DNA of 6,193 nucleotides from an uncultured Synechococcus sp. (GTDB lineage Bacteria > Cyanobacteriota > Cyanobacteriia > PCC-6307 > Cyanobiaceae). Below are positions 1 through 5,440 of the stretch, piece after piece (the stretch's first letter is position 1; each line of letters starts with the position of its first letter). The stretch lies in the NCBI GenBank assembly GCA_913040905.1, contig CAJWIC010000087.1, positions 1 through 6,193 of the forward strand, read 5' to 3'. The notes under the pieces are model-generated. The model was not told the DNA's origin and ran no database searches. It worked only from the letters and a program-made list of their open reading frames with translations. A program made the translations under genes and the position numbers.

Positions 1-94
1 CTGCTCGGTTGGACCGTCGTCTCTCATTGACGCCTCCGATCTCGATGGACTCACTTTCGTCAGCGGACACGCACAAGGCAATCAGCCTTAACGC

Positions 95-208
95 TCATTG
101 CCAGAAAAGCAGCAGATCATCCAGGCTGTACCTGGCTTGCTGATGCTGATTACGGTTCAACCGCAGCACCCCAGACCGGTTCCGATTGATCTGCCAACCC
201 TGCTTCAT
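95..208 (-). CDS. Small ORF, 37 aa, possibly the N-terminal part of a DUF1651-like protein
   Basis: The ATG overlaps the stop codon of the preceding decayed frame as ATGA, an arrangement typical of translational coupling. The product contains GWQINRNRSGVLRLNRNQ near its start. This resembles the opening of short proteins common in marine Synechococcus and Prochlorococcus (DUF1651-like, GWLxNxxxSxVxRFHRD), but that likeness is from memory and is weak. Such proteins are usually about twice this length. The frame stays open after the TGA at 95-97 all the way to base 1, so the ORF may be cut short by a premature stop. No Shine-Dalgarno sequence is visible. It may simply be part of the decayed region to its right. 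Function unknown. Confidence 0.3.
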   Translation of the reverse strand: MKQGWQINRNRSGVLRLNRNQHQQARYSLDDLLLFWQ

Positions 209-956
209 CGGCACAGCGCCTGGTACAGATGCTCTAGGCGGGAATGACTTGTGGCGGCAGCCCCTCCGTCAAGCGGCACGGGAATCAGGTCGCAAGCCAC
301 AGCACCAGAAACCAGCCGAAGCGAACGCAGAGATCTCCTCAGGGCCCACCACAAAGGGCTGCTCATCTTGGAGCTTGTTGACCTGAGCTTCGATCACGGA
401 TGAATCCTGGTTGTCCTGGGCGGTGCTGCCAACCCACTGATGCAATCGACTGTGTCGTCCTAGCCAAGCTTCTCCCCAGTGAATGCAGACTCTGGGAGCT
501 GCACTCGCTGGAAGGCAGCGTCTTCGCAACAGGAGACATCAACGAATGTTGCGCGCCCCTTGGACTTGAGAGCCAACTGAACAGCCAGCTGCTTGCGGGC
601 CATAGGCCTGAACTGAGTCAACAACGACATGGCCGTCCAGCTGTCAAAGCCGCAGCGGTAGACACAGGTTGTTCCGTCAGAAGCGGTCACACGGACTAGC
701 AGCTTCTCAACCGGATCAAAGTTCTCGTCGTGTTGGGTTTTGATGCTGGCATGAACAATCCAGCAGTTAGGGAACTGGGTACCCACATCCATGAGCCATC
801 GTCCAAGAGCAGGTAGGAACAGCGTCCACCAATGGCGTCAGTGGCACCTGATAGGAAAAGGGTTGTCATCATCGATTGCTGAAGCACTTCGACTTCAACG
901 ACGAAACCCGTGAGCCCTTGCGCGATGTTGTCGATACGGGAGGCATCAACAGGCAC
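205..956 (-). pseudogene. Decayed gene of unknown function, at least three frameshifts
   Basis: Four consecutive minus-strand segments look coding, with RNY-biased codons and plausible protein composition, but each lies in a different frame from the one before. Segment A (956 to about 795) contains EVEVLQQSMMTTLFLSGATD and GRCSYLLLDDGSW. Segment B (792 to about 470) contains FPNCWIVHASIKT, EKLLVRVTASDGTTCVYRCG and GRATFVDVSCCEDAAF. Segment C (about 475 to 340) contains LHQWVGSTAQDNQDSS and EQPFVVGPEEI. Segment D (about 340 to 205) contains LVSGAVACDLIPVPLDGGAA and SRLEHLYQALCR, then TGA. Joined, they would give about 250 residues. I do not recognise the family. Segment B (460-792, 110 codons) could instead be a free-standing gene, and sequencing errors could explain some shifts. 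The region lies back to back with the abrB block. Confidence 0.45.
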
Positions 957-997
957 GATGGATCAGGTCATTGGACTCTCTGACAAAGGACGGTCTC

Positions 998-1135
998 ATG
1001 ACTGAAAACACCCAGAAAAAAGCCACTGAAAAGCGGCGAAGGACGAAGCAGTTGGAGTCATGTATTGACAAGCAGCCCGAAATGCAGCTATGTACTAGTT
1101 ATCCAATGGGGGCAATCAATGCTGACTGGAAGTGA
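998..1135 (+). CDS. Small basic protein or leader ORF upstream of abrB, 45 aa
   Basis: The ATG at 998 follows AAAGGA (985-990) by 7 bases, the best ribosome binding site in this part of the window. The N-terminal half is strongly basic and polar (ENTQKKATEKRRRTKQ). The rest holds two cysteines and ends in INADWK. No transmembrane segment or signal peptide is visible. The ORF runs 17 bases into the downstream abrB-like gene in another frame, so its translation could affect abrB initiation, as a coupled small gene or an upstream ORF. A TTGACA promoter element for abrB lies inside it. I do not recognise a family. It could also be the remnant of a longer gene. The case rests on the RBS and composition only. 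Confidence 0.45.
   Translation: MTENTQKKATEKRRRTKQLESCIDKQPEMQLCTSYPMGAINADWK
1065..1094 (+). promoter_or_regulatory. Candidate sigma-70 promoter for the abrB-like gene
   Basis: A perfect -35 hexamer TTGACA lies at 1065-1070 and a weak -10, TATGTA, at 1089-1094, with an 18-base spacer. Transcription would begin near 1101, leaving a leader of about 18 bases before the ATG at 1119. The -10 matches the consensus poorly, so this is tentative. Confidence 0.4.
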
Positions 1136-1556
1136 CCTTCTCGCAAAGGTGAAGGAGCTTGGTGACGTTTCCAAGTCAGAGCTCGTAAGAGAGTGCGGCT
1201 ACGTATCTGAAAAGAAGGATGGCGGTGATCGCCTGAACTTCACTGCGTTCTACGAGGCTCTGCTTGAAGCCAAGGGCGTTAACCTGAGCAGCGGTGGCGC
1301 TGCAATTGGCAAGGGAGGCCGCAAGCTGAGCTATGTTGCCAAGGTGCAGGGCAACGGCAACCTGTTAATTGGCAAGGCCTACACCGCACTGTTAGATTTA
1401 AAGGTTGGCGATGAGTTCGACATCAAGCTTGGGAAGAAAGCTATTCGACTGATTCCTGTTGGCGGCAGTGAGGAAGATGAACTGGCTTCTGATTCCACAC
1501 AAGAAGAGACCTCCACTGGCAATGAAGCTGAGGAGAGGGTGCTGGTAACCGCTTGA
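1119..1556 (+). CDS. cyAbrB-family DNA-binding transcriptional regulator
   Basis: This 145-residue protein has the organisation of cyanobacterial AbrB-like regulators (cyAbrB). These bind DNA as oligomers and, in studied cyanobacteria, influence nitrogen, carbon and redox gene expression. The N-terminal part (residues about 1-55, MLTGSDLLAKVKELGDVSK and FTAFYEALLEAKG) is the conserved cyanobacterial segment. The AbrB-like beta domain is at about 68-113, including KLSYVAKVQGNGNLLIGKAY and VGDEFDIKLGKKAIRLIPV. The tail from about residue 117 is acidic and low in complexity (SEEDELASDSTQEETS). The ATG at 1119 was chosen because the conserved family sequence begins there and a G-run (1108-1112) lies about 6 bases upstream. 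An in-frame TTG at 1065 would add 18 unrelated residues and coincides with a -35 box. An intrinsic terminator ends the unit. Which cyAbrB paralogue it is, and its targets, cannot be told from sequence. Confidence 0.88.
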   Translation: MLTGSDLLAKVKELGDVSKSELVRECGYVSEKKDGGDRLNFTAFYEALLEAKGVNLSSGGAAIGKGGRKLSYVAKVQGNGNLLIGKAYTALLDLKVGDEFDIKLGKKAIRLIPVGGSEEDELASDSTQEETSTGNEAEERVLVTA

Positions 1557-1609
1557 TCAGCAACCGCAGAAGTGAGGGTAACGGATACACCTCAGCCCTC
1601 AAATCAGTG

Positions 1610-1638
1610 CCCCGTCTCAAATGAGGCGGGGATTTTTA
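1610..1638 (+). terminator. Intrinsic terminator after abrB
   Basis: CCCCGTCTCA (1610-1619) pairs with TGAGGCGGGG (1622-1631), giving a 10-bp GC-rich stem with one G-U pair and a nominal two-base loop, followed by ATTTTTA. It lies about 55 bases after the abrB stop. The reverse strand has no T-run after the stem, so it would act on abrB transcription only. Confidence 0.9.
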
Positions 1639-1783
1639 TGGCAGGAGCGATTGAGCCAGTACCAACGAAGCAGACGTCTGAACTCTCGATTATTCAGGTC
1701 AGCCGACCTGATCATTTGATCCGTTCTTTAACCTATCAAAAAATCAAAAAAAACAGCAATCATATAGAACTGTCTTCTCGTAG
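1639..1783. other. AT-rich non-coding spacer
   Basis: No gene is supported here. The stretch is visibly richer in A and T than its neighbours, with A-runs around 1738-1752. It contains a 7-bp inverted repeat, TCAGGTC AGCC GACCTGA (1694-1711), with no T-run on either side that would make it a terminator. It lies downstream of both abrB (plus) and the sirtuin gene (minus), where a sirtuin-operon terminator would be expected. None is convincing. Confidence 0.5.
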
Positions 1784-1963
1784 TTTGATCTGGTGTATGG
1801 AGCCAAAGAAGTTGAATACGGCCAGGTCAACCTATTCAATGATGACACCACACGGCTCGGTTCAACGACGAAGGAATTGCGTCGTGGCCTCAATCCAGCT
1901 GAAGCAATAGGGCCGTCAGCACGTCTTCGGTGTCTTCGCGAAAACAGATCGACTGATCACTGA
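1784..1963 (+). pseudogene. Coding-like fragment facing the sirtuin gene, unknown
   Basis: The frame is open from 1784 to the TGA at 1961-1963. From about 1793 (GTG) to 1905 it reads like real protein: VYGAKEVEYGQVNLFNDD and GSTTKELRRGLNPAEA, with good codon structure. After 1890 it runs antisense into the 3' end of the sirtuin gene, and its composition becomes arginine-rich and shadow-like. No RBS is visible before the GTG at 1793, and there is a stop at 1781-1783. It is best read as the remnant of a gene whose 3' part was replaced when the sirtuin operon came to lie here. A 56-residue small gene is the alternative. Family not recognised. Confidence 0.3.
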
Positions 1964-2756
1964 TCTCCGCTGGGACTTCGGGCGAATCGCGATTGATTCG
2001 AATCAGCCGATTGGCTTGTGACCGGGAAGTGATCTCCTCCAAGGGCCAACGCACCCACATCGGTGTGCTGAAGCCAGACCCGATGTCAATCGACACGATG
2101 CGTGACCTCTGGTGCGTTCTGATCCACTTTTGCCAGGCCAATCGGCCGGCCTCCCAGGGTTCTTCGACAAACCAGCGGGCACAACGTACGTTGAAAAAGA
2201 CGCGCTCACCGCAGTTGGGGCAGCGGGGGTGCAACGCCATCGGAAGCTTCTGGGTCAGTCGGTCCACCTCGGGCAGCAACGCATCAATCCATGGTTGGCT
2301 ACTCCAGGTGTCAGTACTGCAAGGAATCCTGCACTGGCCAAGGCTGTAGTCCCCTTGCGGGGTGTAAATCGAGGCTGGGTCGAAGCCGTTGCGCTCAAAC
2401 AACGCGTCGACGTTGGTGGTCACCACAAACGGATCTTGGAACCGTTCACTCAGTTGTTTCAGTTCCCGGTAGCAGGCGTGTGAGGTTGTGTTGTCGAAAC
2501 GGGTTTCAGCGACGTTCTGCAGGTAATAGCCCCAGAGAATCTCCTCCCCAAGAGAGAAGTTGGCCATCATCCCGATCTTGCTGGTGATGCCGTACTGGAG
2601 CATCCCCGGGTAATCACGGGCAAATTTCTCGGCGCTGGTGAAGTCGTAGCCTGCCGCCGCTGACAAGCCAGCGCCGGCACCAATCAACAATGTGTCGGCG
2701 GCATTGATCGCAGTAGCCGCCTGTCGTATCCGTGGGTCGTTGCGGAGATCAGCCAT
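1890..2756 (-). CDS. Class M sirtuin (SirTM-type NAD+-dependent protein ADP-ribosyltransferase)
   Basis: A full-length Sir2-fold protein of 288 residues, the usual size for the family. The NAD-binding GAGAGLSAAAGYDF motif is at 26-39. TTNVD follows at 113-117, with the catalytic-type Asn115. The defining feature is YTPQGDY at 131-137: Gln134 sits where deacylase sirtuins carry the catalytic histidine. That substitution marks SirTM enzymes, which ADP-ribosylate proteins instead of deacylating them. Four cysteines (142, 146, 179, 182, in QCRIPC and CPNCG) form a probable zinc ribbon. GSGFSTPMWVRWP (226-238) is the C-terminal NAD-site loop. The segment after CPNCG (VFFNVRCARWFVEEP) departs from the MNLRxDxxFV I recall in Firmicute members, so the target may differ. 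Start: ATG with AGAGGGG at 2764-2770, 7 bases upstream. The gene overlaps the end of the macrodomain gene by 8 bases, so the two are almost certainly cotranscribed and coupled. Cytosolic; substrate unknown. Confidence 0.9.
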   Translation of the reverse strand: MADLRNDPRIRQAATAINAADTLLIGAGAGLSAAAGYDFTSAEKFARDYPGMLQYGITSKIGMMANFSLGEEILWGYYLQNVAETRFDNTTSHACYRELKQLSERFQDPFVVTTNVDALFERNGFDPASIYTPQGDYSLGQCRIPCSTDTWSSQPWIDALLPEVDRLTQKLPMALHPRCPNCGERVFFNVRCARWFVEEPWEAGRLAWQKWIRTHQRSRIVSIDIGSGFSTPMWVRWPLEEITSRSQANRLIRINRDSPEVPAEISDQSICFREDTEDVLTALLLQLD

Positions 2757-3633
2757 GACGGTGCCCCTCTAAAACCTGCTCATACAAGCTTTCATCCCGA
2801 CGACTGAAGACATTGAAGATGATGCTTTCAAAGCAATGCTGATGGCTATCCAGCCAGTTGCGAACGCTGCGCACCGCGATCGGACAGGCCAGTTCAGCCG
2901 GGAAGCCAAAAACACCTGTGGAAATGCAGCAGAAAGCCAGGCTGCGGATGTCACCGAGCCGATTGGCGAGATCCAAGCAGGCTTTGTAGCTATTGCTTAG
3001 TAAACGACTCTCCTTTGCGAGCTGGTCGTCACCGCGATGGATCGGCCCCACCGTATGCAGAACAAACCGGGCAGGCAAGTGGTAAGCCCGCGTGATTTTG
3101 GCGATGCCCGTGGGCTCGGGGTGTTCCTGCAGCTGCATGATCTGATGGCAGTCGTCGCGCAACCGCGGCCCAGCGATGGCGTGAATGGCGTTGTCAATGC
3201 ACGGATGGTTGGGTCTGAAGCATCCCAGCAAGGCTGAGTTGGCCGCATTGACGATGGCATCACAACGCAGGGTTGTGATGTCTCCGCGCCATAGATGGAG
3301 CGCACCAGCGCTGCACTGTGCTTTTGGCACCGCATGGGTCGTTCGCTCCTGCGCTTCATCCGCCAGCAACCGATCGATCTCCAGCAGGATCGGTTGGGAA
3401 ATCGTCTCCGGTGGACGTTGGATCAACAGGCTGTAGAGCCTCAGCCGGGCCCGCTCTGGGGTATCGATCGCATCCCCTGCATCACGGTCAGCGCTGAGTT
3501 CTTGGAGCAACTGTTGCACCAACGCCTGACGATCGGAGGGAGCCAGCCGTTGATGTTGGGTCGGCGTGGCACGCCAGGGCGTATCGAGCTGGATCAGGGC
3601 TCGGTAATCCTCAAAATCAACAAGTGGTGTCAC
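2749..3633 (-). CDS. Zinc-dependent macrodomain protein (SirTM-linked protein ADP-ribose hydrolase)
   Basis: A macrodomain follows an N-terminal helical extension (positions given from the GTG start, 294 aa). LHLWRGDIT is at 113-121, then DAIVNAAN (125-132), the ADP-ribose-binding asparagine motif. GCFRPNHPCIDNAIH follows at 137-151. Its C-x4-H-x-C (Cys138, His143, Cys145) is the signature of zinc macrodomains paired with SirTM. PARFVLHTVGP (187-197) and CISTGVFGFP (236-245) complete the fold. Known family members remove ADP-ribose placed by the partner sirtuin. The gene comes first in the operon and overlaps the sirtuin start by 8 bases. The start is uncertain. The GTG at 3633 is preferred because family-like sequence (DFEDYRALIQLDTPW) begins just after it. 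The frame also reaches an ATG at 3744, which would add 37 residues without family character. Neither start has a clear RBS. Confidence 0.88.
   Translation of the reverse strand: MTPLVDFEDYRALIQLDTPWRATPTQHQRLAPSDRQALVQQLLQELSADRDAGDAIDTPERARLRLYSLLIQRPPETISQPILLEIDRLLADEAQERTTHAVPKAQCSAGALHLWRGDITTLRCDAIVNAANSALLGCFRPNHPCIDNAIHAIAGPRLRDDCHQIMQLQEHPEPTGIAKITRAYHLPARFVLHTVGPIHRGDDQLAKESRLLSNSYKACLDLANRLGDIRSLAFCCISTGVFGFPAELACPIAVRSVRNWLDSHQHCFESIIFNVFSRRDESLYEQVLEGHRHG
2764..2770 (-). promoter_or_regulatory. Ribosome binding site of the sirtuin gene
   Basis: AGAGGGG on the minus strand, 7 bases before the ATG at 2756 and inside the end of the macrodomain gene. It fixes the sirtuin start and allows reinitiation or coupling within the operon. 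Confidence 0.7.
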
Positions 3634-3802
3634 GAAACGGTTCTGGCCACCGATCTGAGGATGGCTCCAAGCCAAGCCTTTGGCTGCGGTCTTTCTGTTT
3701 TGGTGGATCCATGGGCTGAGGCCCTGCGTGACGCCTTGACGCATGGGTCAGACGTGAATGCCTGAACTGCTCCCCGCTGTTTGGCCTCAGCAGAGCGAAT
3801 GA

Positions 3803-4278
3803 CTAACCCAGAGCTCTGAAAAGAGTTGAGCGCAGACGTCGATCAACAACCCGCTTTGCGACGGGGTCGTTGAGCACGAACTGGCAATCGGTCACCAGAT
3901 GCGATGGTCCGCCCATCCGTCGTGGTGCCACCGAACCGGTCAGCAGTCGCTGCAGAAGAGATGGCCCAAGACAGCGCAGCAGCAGGGGCTCGAACAGACG
4001 CACCACTGCCTGCAGAGACACGGCACTGGTGTGAAAGCGCAGAAAGTCCTCCCAAACAGGGGGAAGATCGCTCCAGGCCAGTGCTTCAGGCGTTTTCAGA
4101 CGTCGGGTGGGGCTGCCGCCATCCATCTGCTGAACACGATCCAGGATCTGCGCTTCCGGAAAGCTGGCTTCAGTTCCGCATCGATCGCCTCCGGCAGCGC
4201 CGCATCCGTGAAGACATGGGGGTAGGGGCTGTCTTCAACCCCATGGATCGACTGGAGGCAACTGAGCCGCTCCATCAC
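3803..4278 (-). pseudogene. Broken gene resembling cyanobacterial 2OG-Fe(II) oxygenase-like proteins, frameshifted and truncated
   Basis: Two minus-strand frames join into one sensible protein. The first (from GTG 4278 or ATG 4275) reads LQSIHGVEDSPYPHVFTDAA and LPEAIDAEL, then loses frame. The second continues EASFPEAQILDRVQQMDGG, then WSDLPPVWEDFLRFHTSA and HLVTDCQFVLNDPV, to a TAG at 3803-3805. Adding one G in the run at 4170-4171 (CTGAAG to CTGGAAG) gives the continuous DAELEASFPEAQ, so a single-base loss is the simplest explanation. The YPHV...ALP...ELEASFP and TDCQF patterns recall 2OG-Fe(II) oxygenase-like proteins of marine cyanobacteria, recognised from memory. Those continue after TDCQFxxxxPV with an iron-binding HxD and a distal His. 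Here the frame instead ends in an arginine-rich tail (VVDRRLRSTLFRALG), so the catalytic half is missing. The gene lies just below the 116-aa hypothetical gene and abuts the macrodomain operon. Confidence 0.55.
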
Positions 4279-4312
4279 CGGAGGGATGCCGATCGTGCGA
4301 GCTTCGCAGACC

Positions 4313-4663
4313 TCAGCTCTTCAGGGCCAGGCAGCGGTGGAGATGGGCAATGGCGTTGTGACGATGGGGATTGCTGCCGTTCGGCCCGATCAACCCGAGC
4401 CAGAAACTGCCATCCCCCTGGAACACCAGCACCGGCTTGGCTCCGCCCTTGCCATGGGATTCCAGCAAGGACATGCAGAGTTTTTCGGCCACCTCATGGC
4501 CCTTGGGACGCGCACGCAGGCGCCGGAGCAGGGGATCCACCTGGGAGAATGAGACAAAACTGGCCCGGGCTGAATCGGTCACCAGGATCAATCCATCCAG
4601 CCACTGCACCTCCTGAAGCAACTCCTCAATCGTGGGAAGCAGCTTCGGGAGCGGGAAGCCCAC
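4313..4663 (-). CDS. Conserved-looking hypothetical protein, 116 aa
   Basis: I do not recognise the family. The GTG at 4663 was chosen because AAGAAGAGG lies 6 bases upstream (4670-4678), a strong Shine-Dalgarno. The frame extends to a TTG at 4735 with no such site. The product is soluble and cytosolic in character: no signal peptide, and only a short hydrophobic strand (LDGLILVTD, 22-30). Visible elements are the N-terminal helix LLPTIEELLQEVQWLDG, FVSFSQVDPLLRRLRARPKG (36-55), KPVLVFQGDGSFWLGLIGPN (76-95) and a histidine-rich end (NPHRHNAIAHLHRCLALKS). The alternation of strands and helices suggests a small alpha/beta protein. It follows menG by 75 bases in the same direction and probably shares its transcript. 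Codon use matches hisF and menG, so it appears to belong to the resident chromosome. Confidence 0.75.
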   Translation of the reverse strand: MGFPLPKLLPTIEELLQEVQWLDGLILVTDSARASFVSFSQVDPLLRRLRARPKGHEVAEKLCMSLLESHGKGGAKPVLVFQGDGSFWLGLIGPNGSNPHRHNAIAHLHRCLALKS

Positions 4664-4669
4664 AGCAGA

Positions 4670-4678
4670 CCTCTTCTT
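4670..4678 (-). promoter_or_regulatory. Strong ribosome binding site of the 116-aa gene
   Basis: AAGAAGAGG on the minus strand, followed by TCTGCT and GTG. It decides the start at 4663 over the upstream TTG at 4735. Confidence 0.7.
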
Positions 4679-4710
4679 AAACTTGTCTTTAGATTTACGA
4701 CGCCAGGTAG

Positions 4711-4730
4711 CTGTGTCGCAAGCGACGCAG
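4711..4730. repeat. Inverted repeat just after menG
   Basis: CTGTGTCGC AA GCGACGCAG on the plus strand: a 9-bp stem with one imperfect pair and a very short loop, 8 bases past the menG stop. In RNA from the minus strand, the strand actually transcribed here, the imperfect pair is a C-A mismatch. No T-run follows, so it is not a clear terminator. It could trim or stabilise the menG mRNA end, or be a protein site. Confidence 0.35.
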
Positions 4731-4738
4731 AACAAGCT

Positions 4739-5440
4739 TCACCGTTTCAGCAACAGCATCCCCATCTGACCGGCCACCAGGGAGTGATGTCTGGCCTCTG
4801 AAAACCCCACCTCCAGAGCCATGCGCTCCTGTGCCGGGCCATCGGGGAAGCGTTTCAGGCTCTCCTCCAGATAGGCGTACTCCTCCCTCAGGCCTGCCGC
4901 AGCGGCCACAGGCACCACTAGCCGTCGCAGATAAAAGCGTTGGAAACTCGCGGCTGGCCCTGGCGCCGTCAAGCGATTGAAATCGAGCACACCAGCCCGT
5001 CTCCCGGGTTTCAACAGCCGGGCCATCTCCTTCAACCCCACCGCTGGATCCCTGAGGTTGCGCAGGCCGTAGGCCATCACGATTCCATCAGCCGAGCCAT
5101 CCGGCAGCCCCGTCGCCAAGGCATCTCCCTGCTGGAACACAACGTTCAGCCAAGGCTGACGGCTTTGACGCTGCCGCGCCAGCTCCAGGGGTGCAGCGGC
5201 TGCATCCAGCCCCAGCACCGAGCCACCGGGGCGCACGCGACGCGCCAGCTCCAGGGCGAGATCCCCCGTTCCGCAACAGAGATCAAGCCAGGTCTCACCC
5301 GCTGCGGGCCTGAGGAAGCACTGCAACTGTCGCTTCCACTGACGATGCAACCTCAGGCTCAACAGATCATTGAGTTGGTCGTAACGGGAGGCGACCGAAT
5401 CGAACAGCTGCTCAACCGCAGCGGGGTCTCCTGGTTTCAC
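4739..5440 (-). CDS. menG: Demethylmenaquinone / 2-phytyl-1,4-naphthoquinone methyltransferase (MenG/UbiE family)
   Basis: A 233-residue class I SAM-dependent methyltransferase of full family length. Near the N-terminus [20 protein letters not shown] (13-32) matches the UbiE/MenG signature for the quinone-binding helix. [16 protein letters not shown] (51-66) is SAM motif I, and [15 protein letters not shown] is the acidic loop region. [15 protein letters not shown] and the following [20 protein letters not shown] are the conserved core motifs. In cyanobacteria this enzyme makes the last methylation of phylloquinone, the photosystem I electron carrier, so MenG is the likely role. It is also annotated ubiE by family. 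The GTG start overlaps the hisF stop as GTGA, so translation is probably coupled to hisF. The link with histidine synthesis looks positional and not functional. Confidence 0.93.
   Translation of the reverse strand: MKPGDPAAVEQLFDSVASRYDQLNDLLSLRLHRQWKRQLQCFLRPAAGETWLDLCCGTGDLALELARRVRPGGSVLGLDAAAAPLELARQRQSRQPWLNVVFQQGDALATGLPDGSADGIVMAYGLRNLRDPAVGLKEMARLLKPGRRAGVLDFNRLTAPGPAASFQRFYLRRLVVPVAAAAGLREEYAYLEESLKRFPDGPAQERMALEVGFSEARHHSLVAGQMGMLLLKR

Noticed and set aside
1065..1118. TTG start that would lengthen the AbrB-like protein by 18 residues
   Set aside because: The TTG belongs to a perfect TTGACA -35 element. The added residues are unlike the family, and conserved sequence starts at the ATG at 1119.
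1694..1711. Inverted repeat as a terminator of the sirtuin operon
   Set aside because: The stem is only 7 bp and no T-run follows on the minus strand. It is also nearly 180 bases past the sirtuin stop.
1572..1910. Plus-strand ORF of 112 codons
   Set aside because: It runs straight through the abrB terminator hairpin and AT-rich spacer, and its composition is not protein-like before about 1790. The coding-like part at 1784-1905 is in another frame.
3904..4680. Plus-strand ORF of 258 codons
   Set aside because: It is antisense to the oxygenase-like remnant and the 116-aa gene, rich in Arg, Pro and Gly, typical of a GC-rich shadow frame.
4664..4735. TTG-initiated extension of the 116-aa protein
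   Set aside because: It would cross the inverted repeat and the strong RBS that precedes the GTG at 4663.
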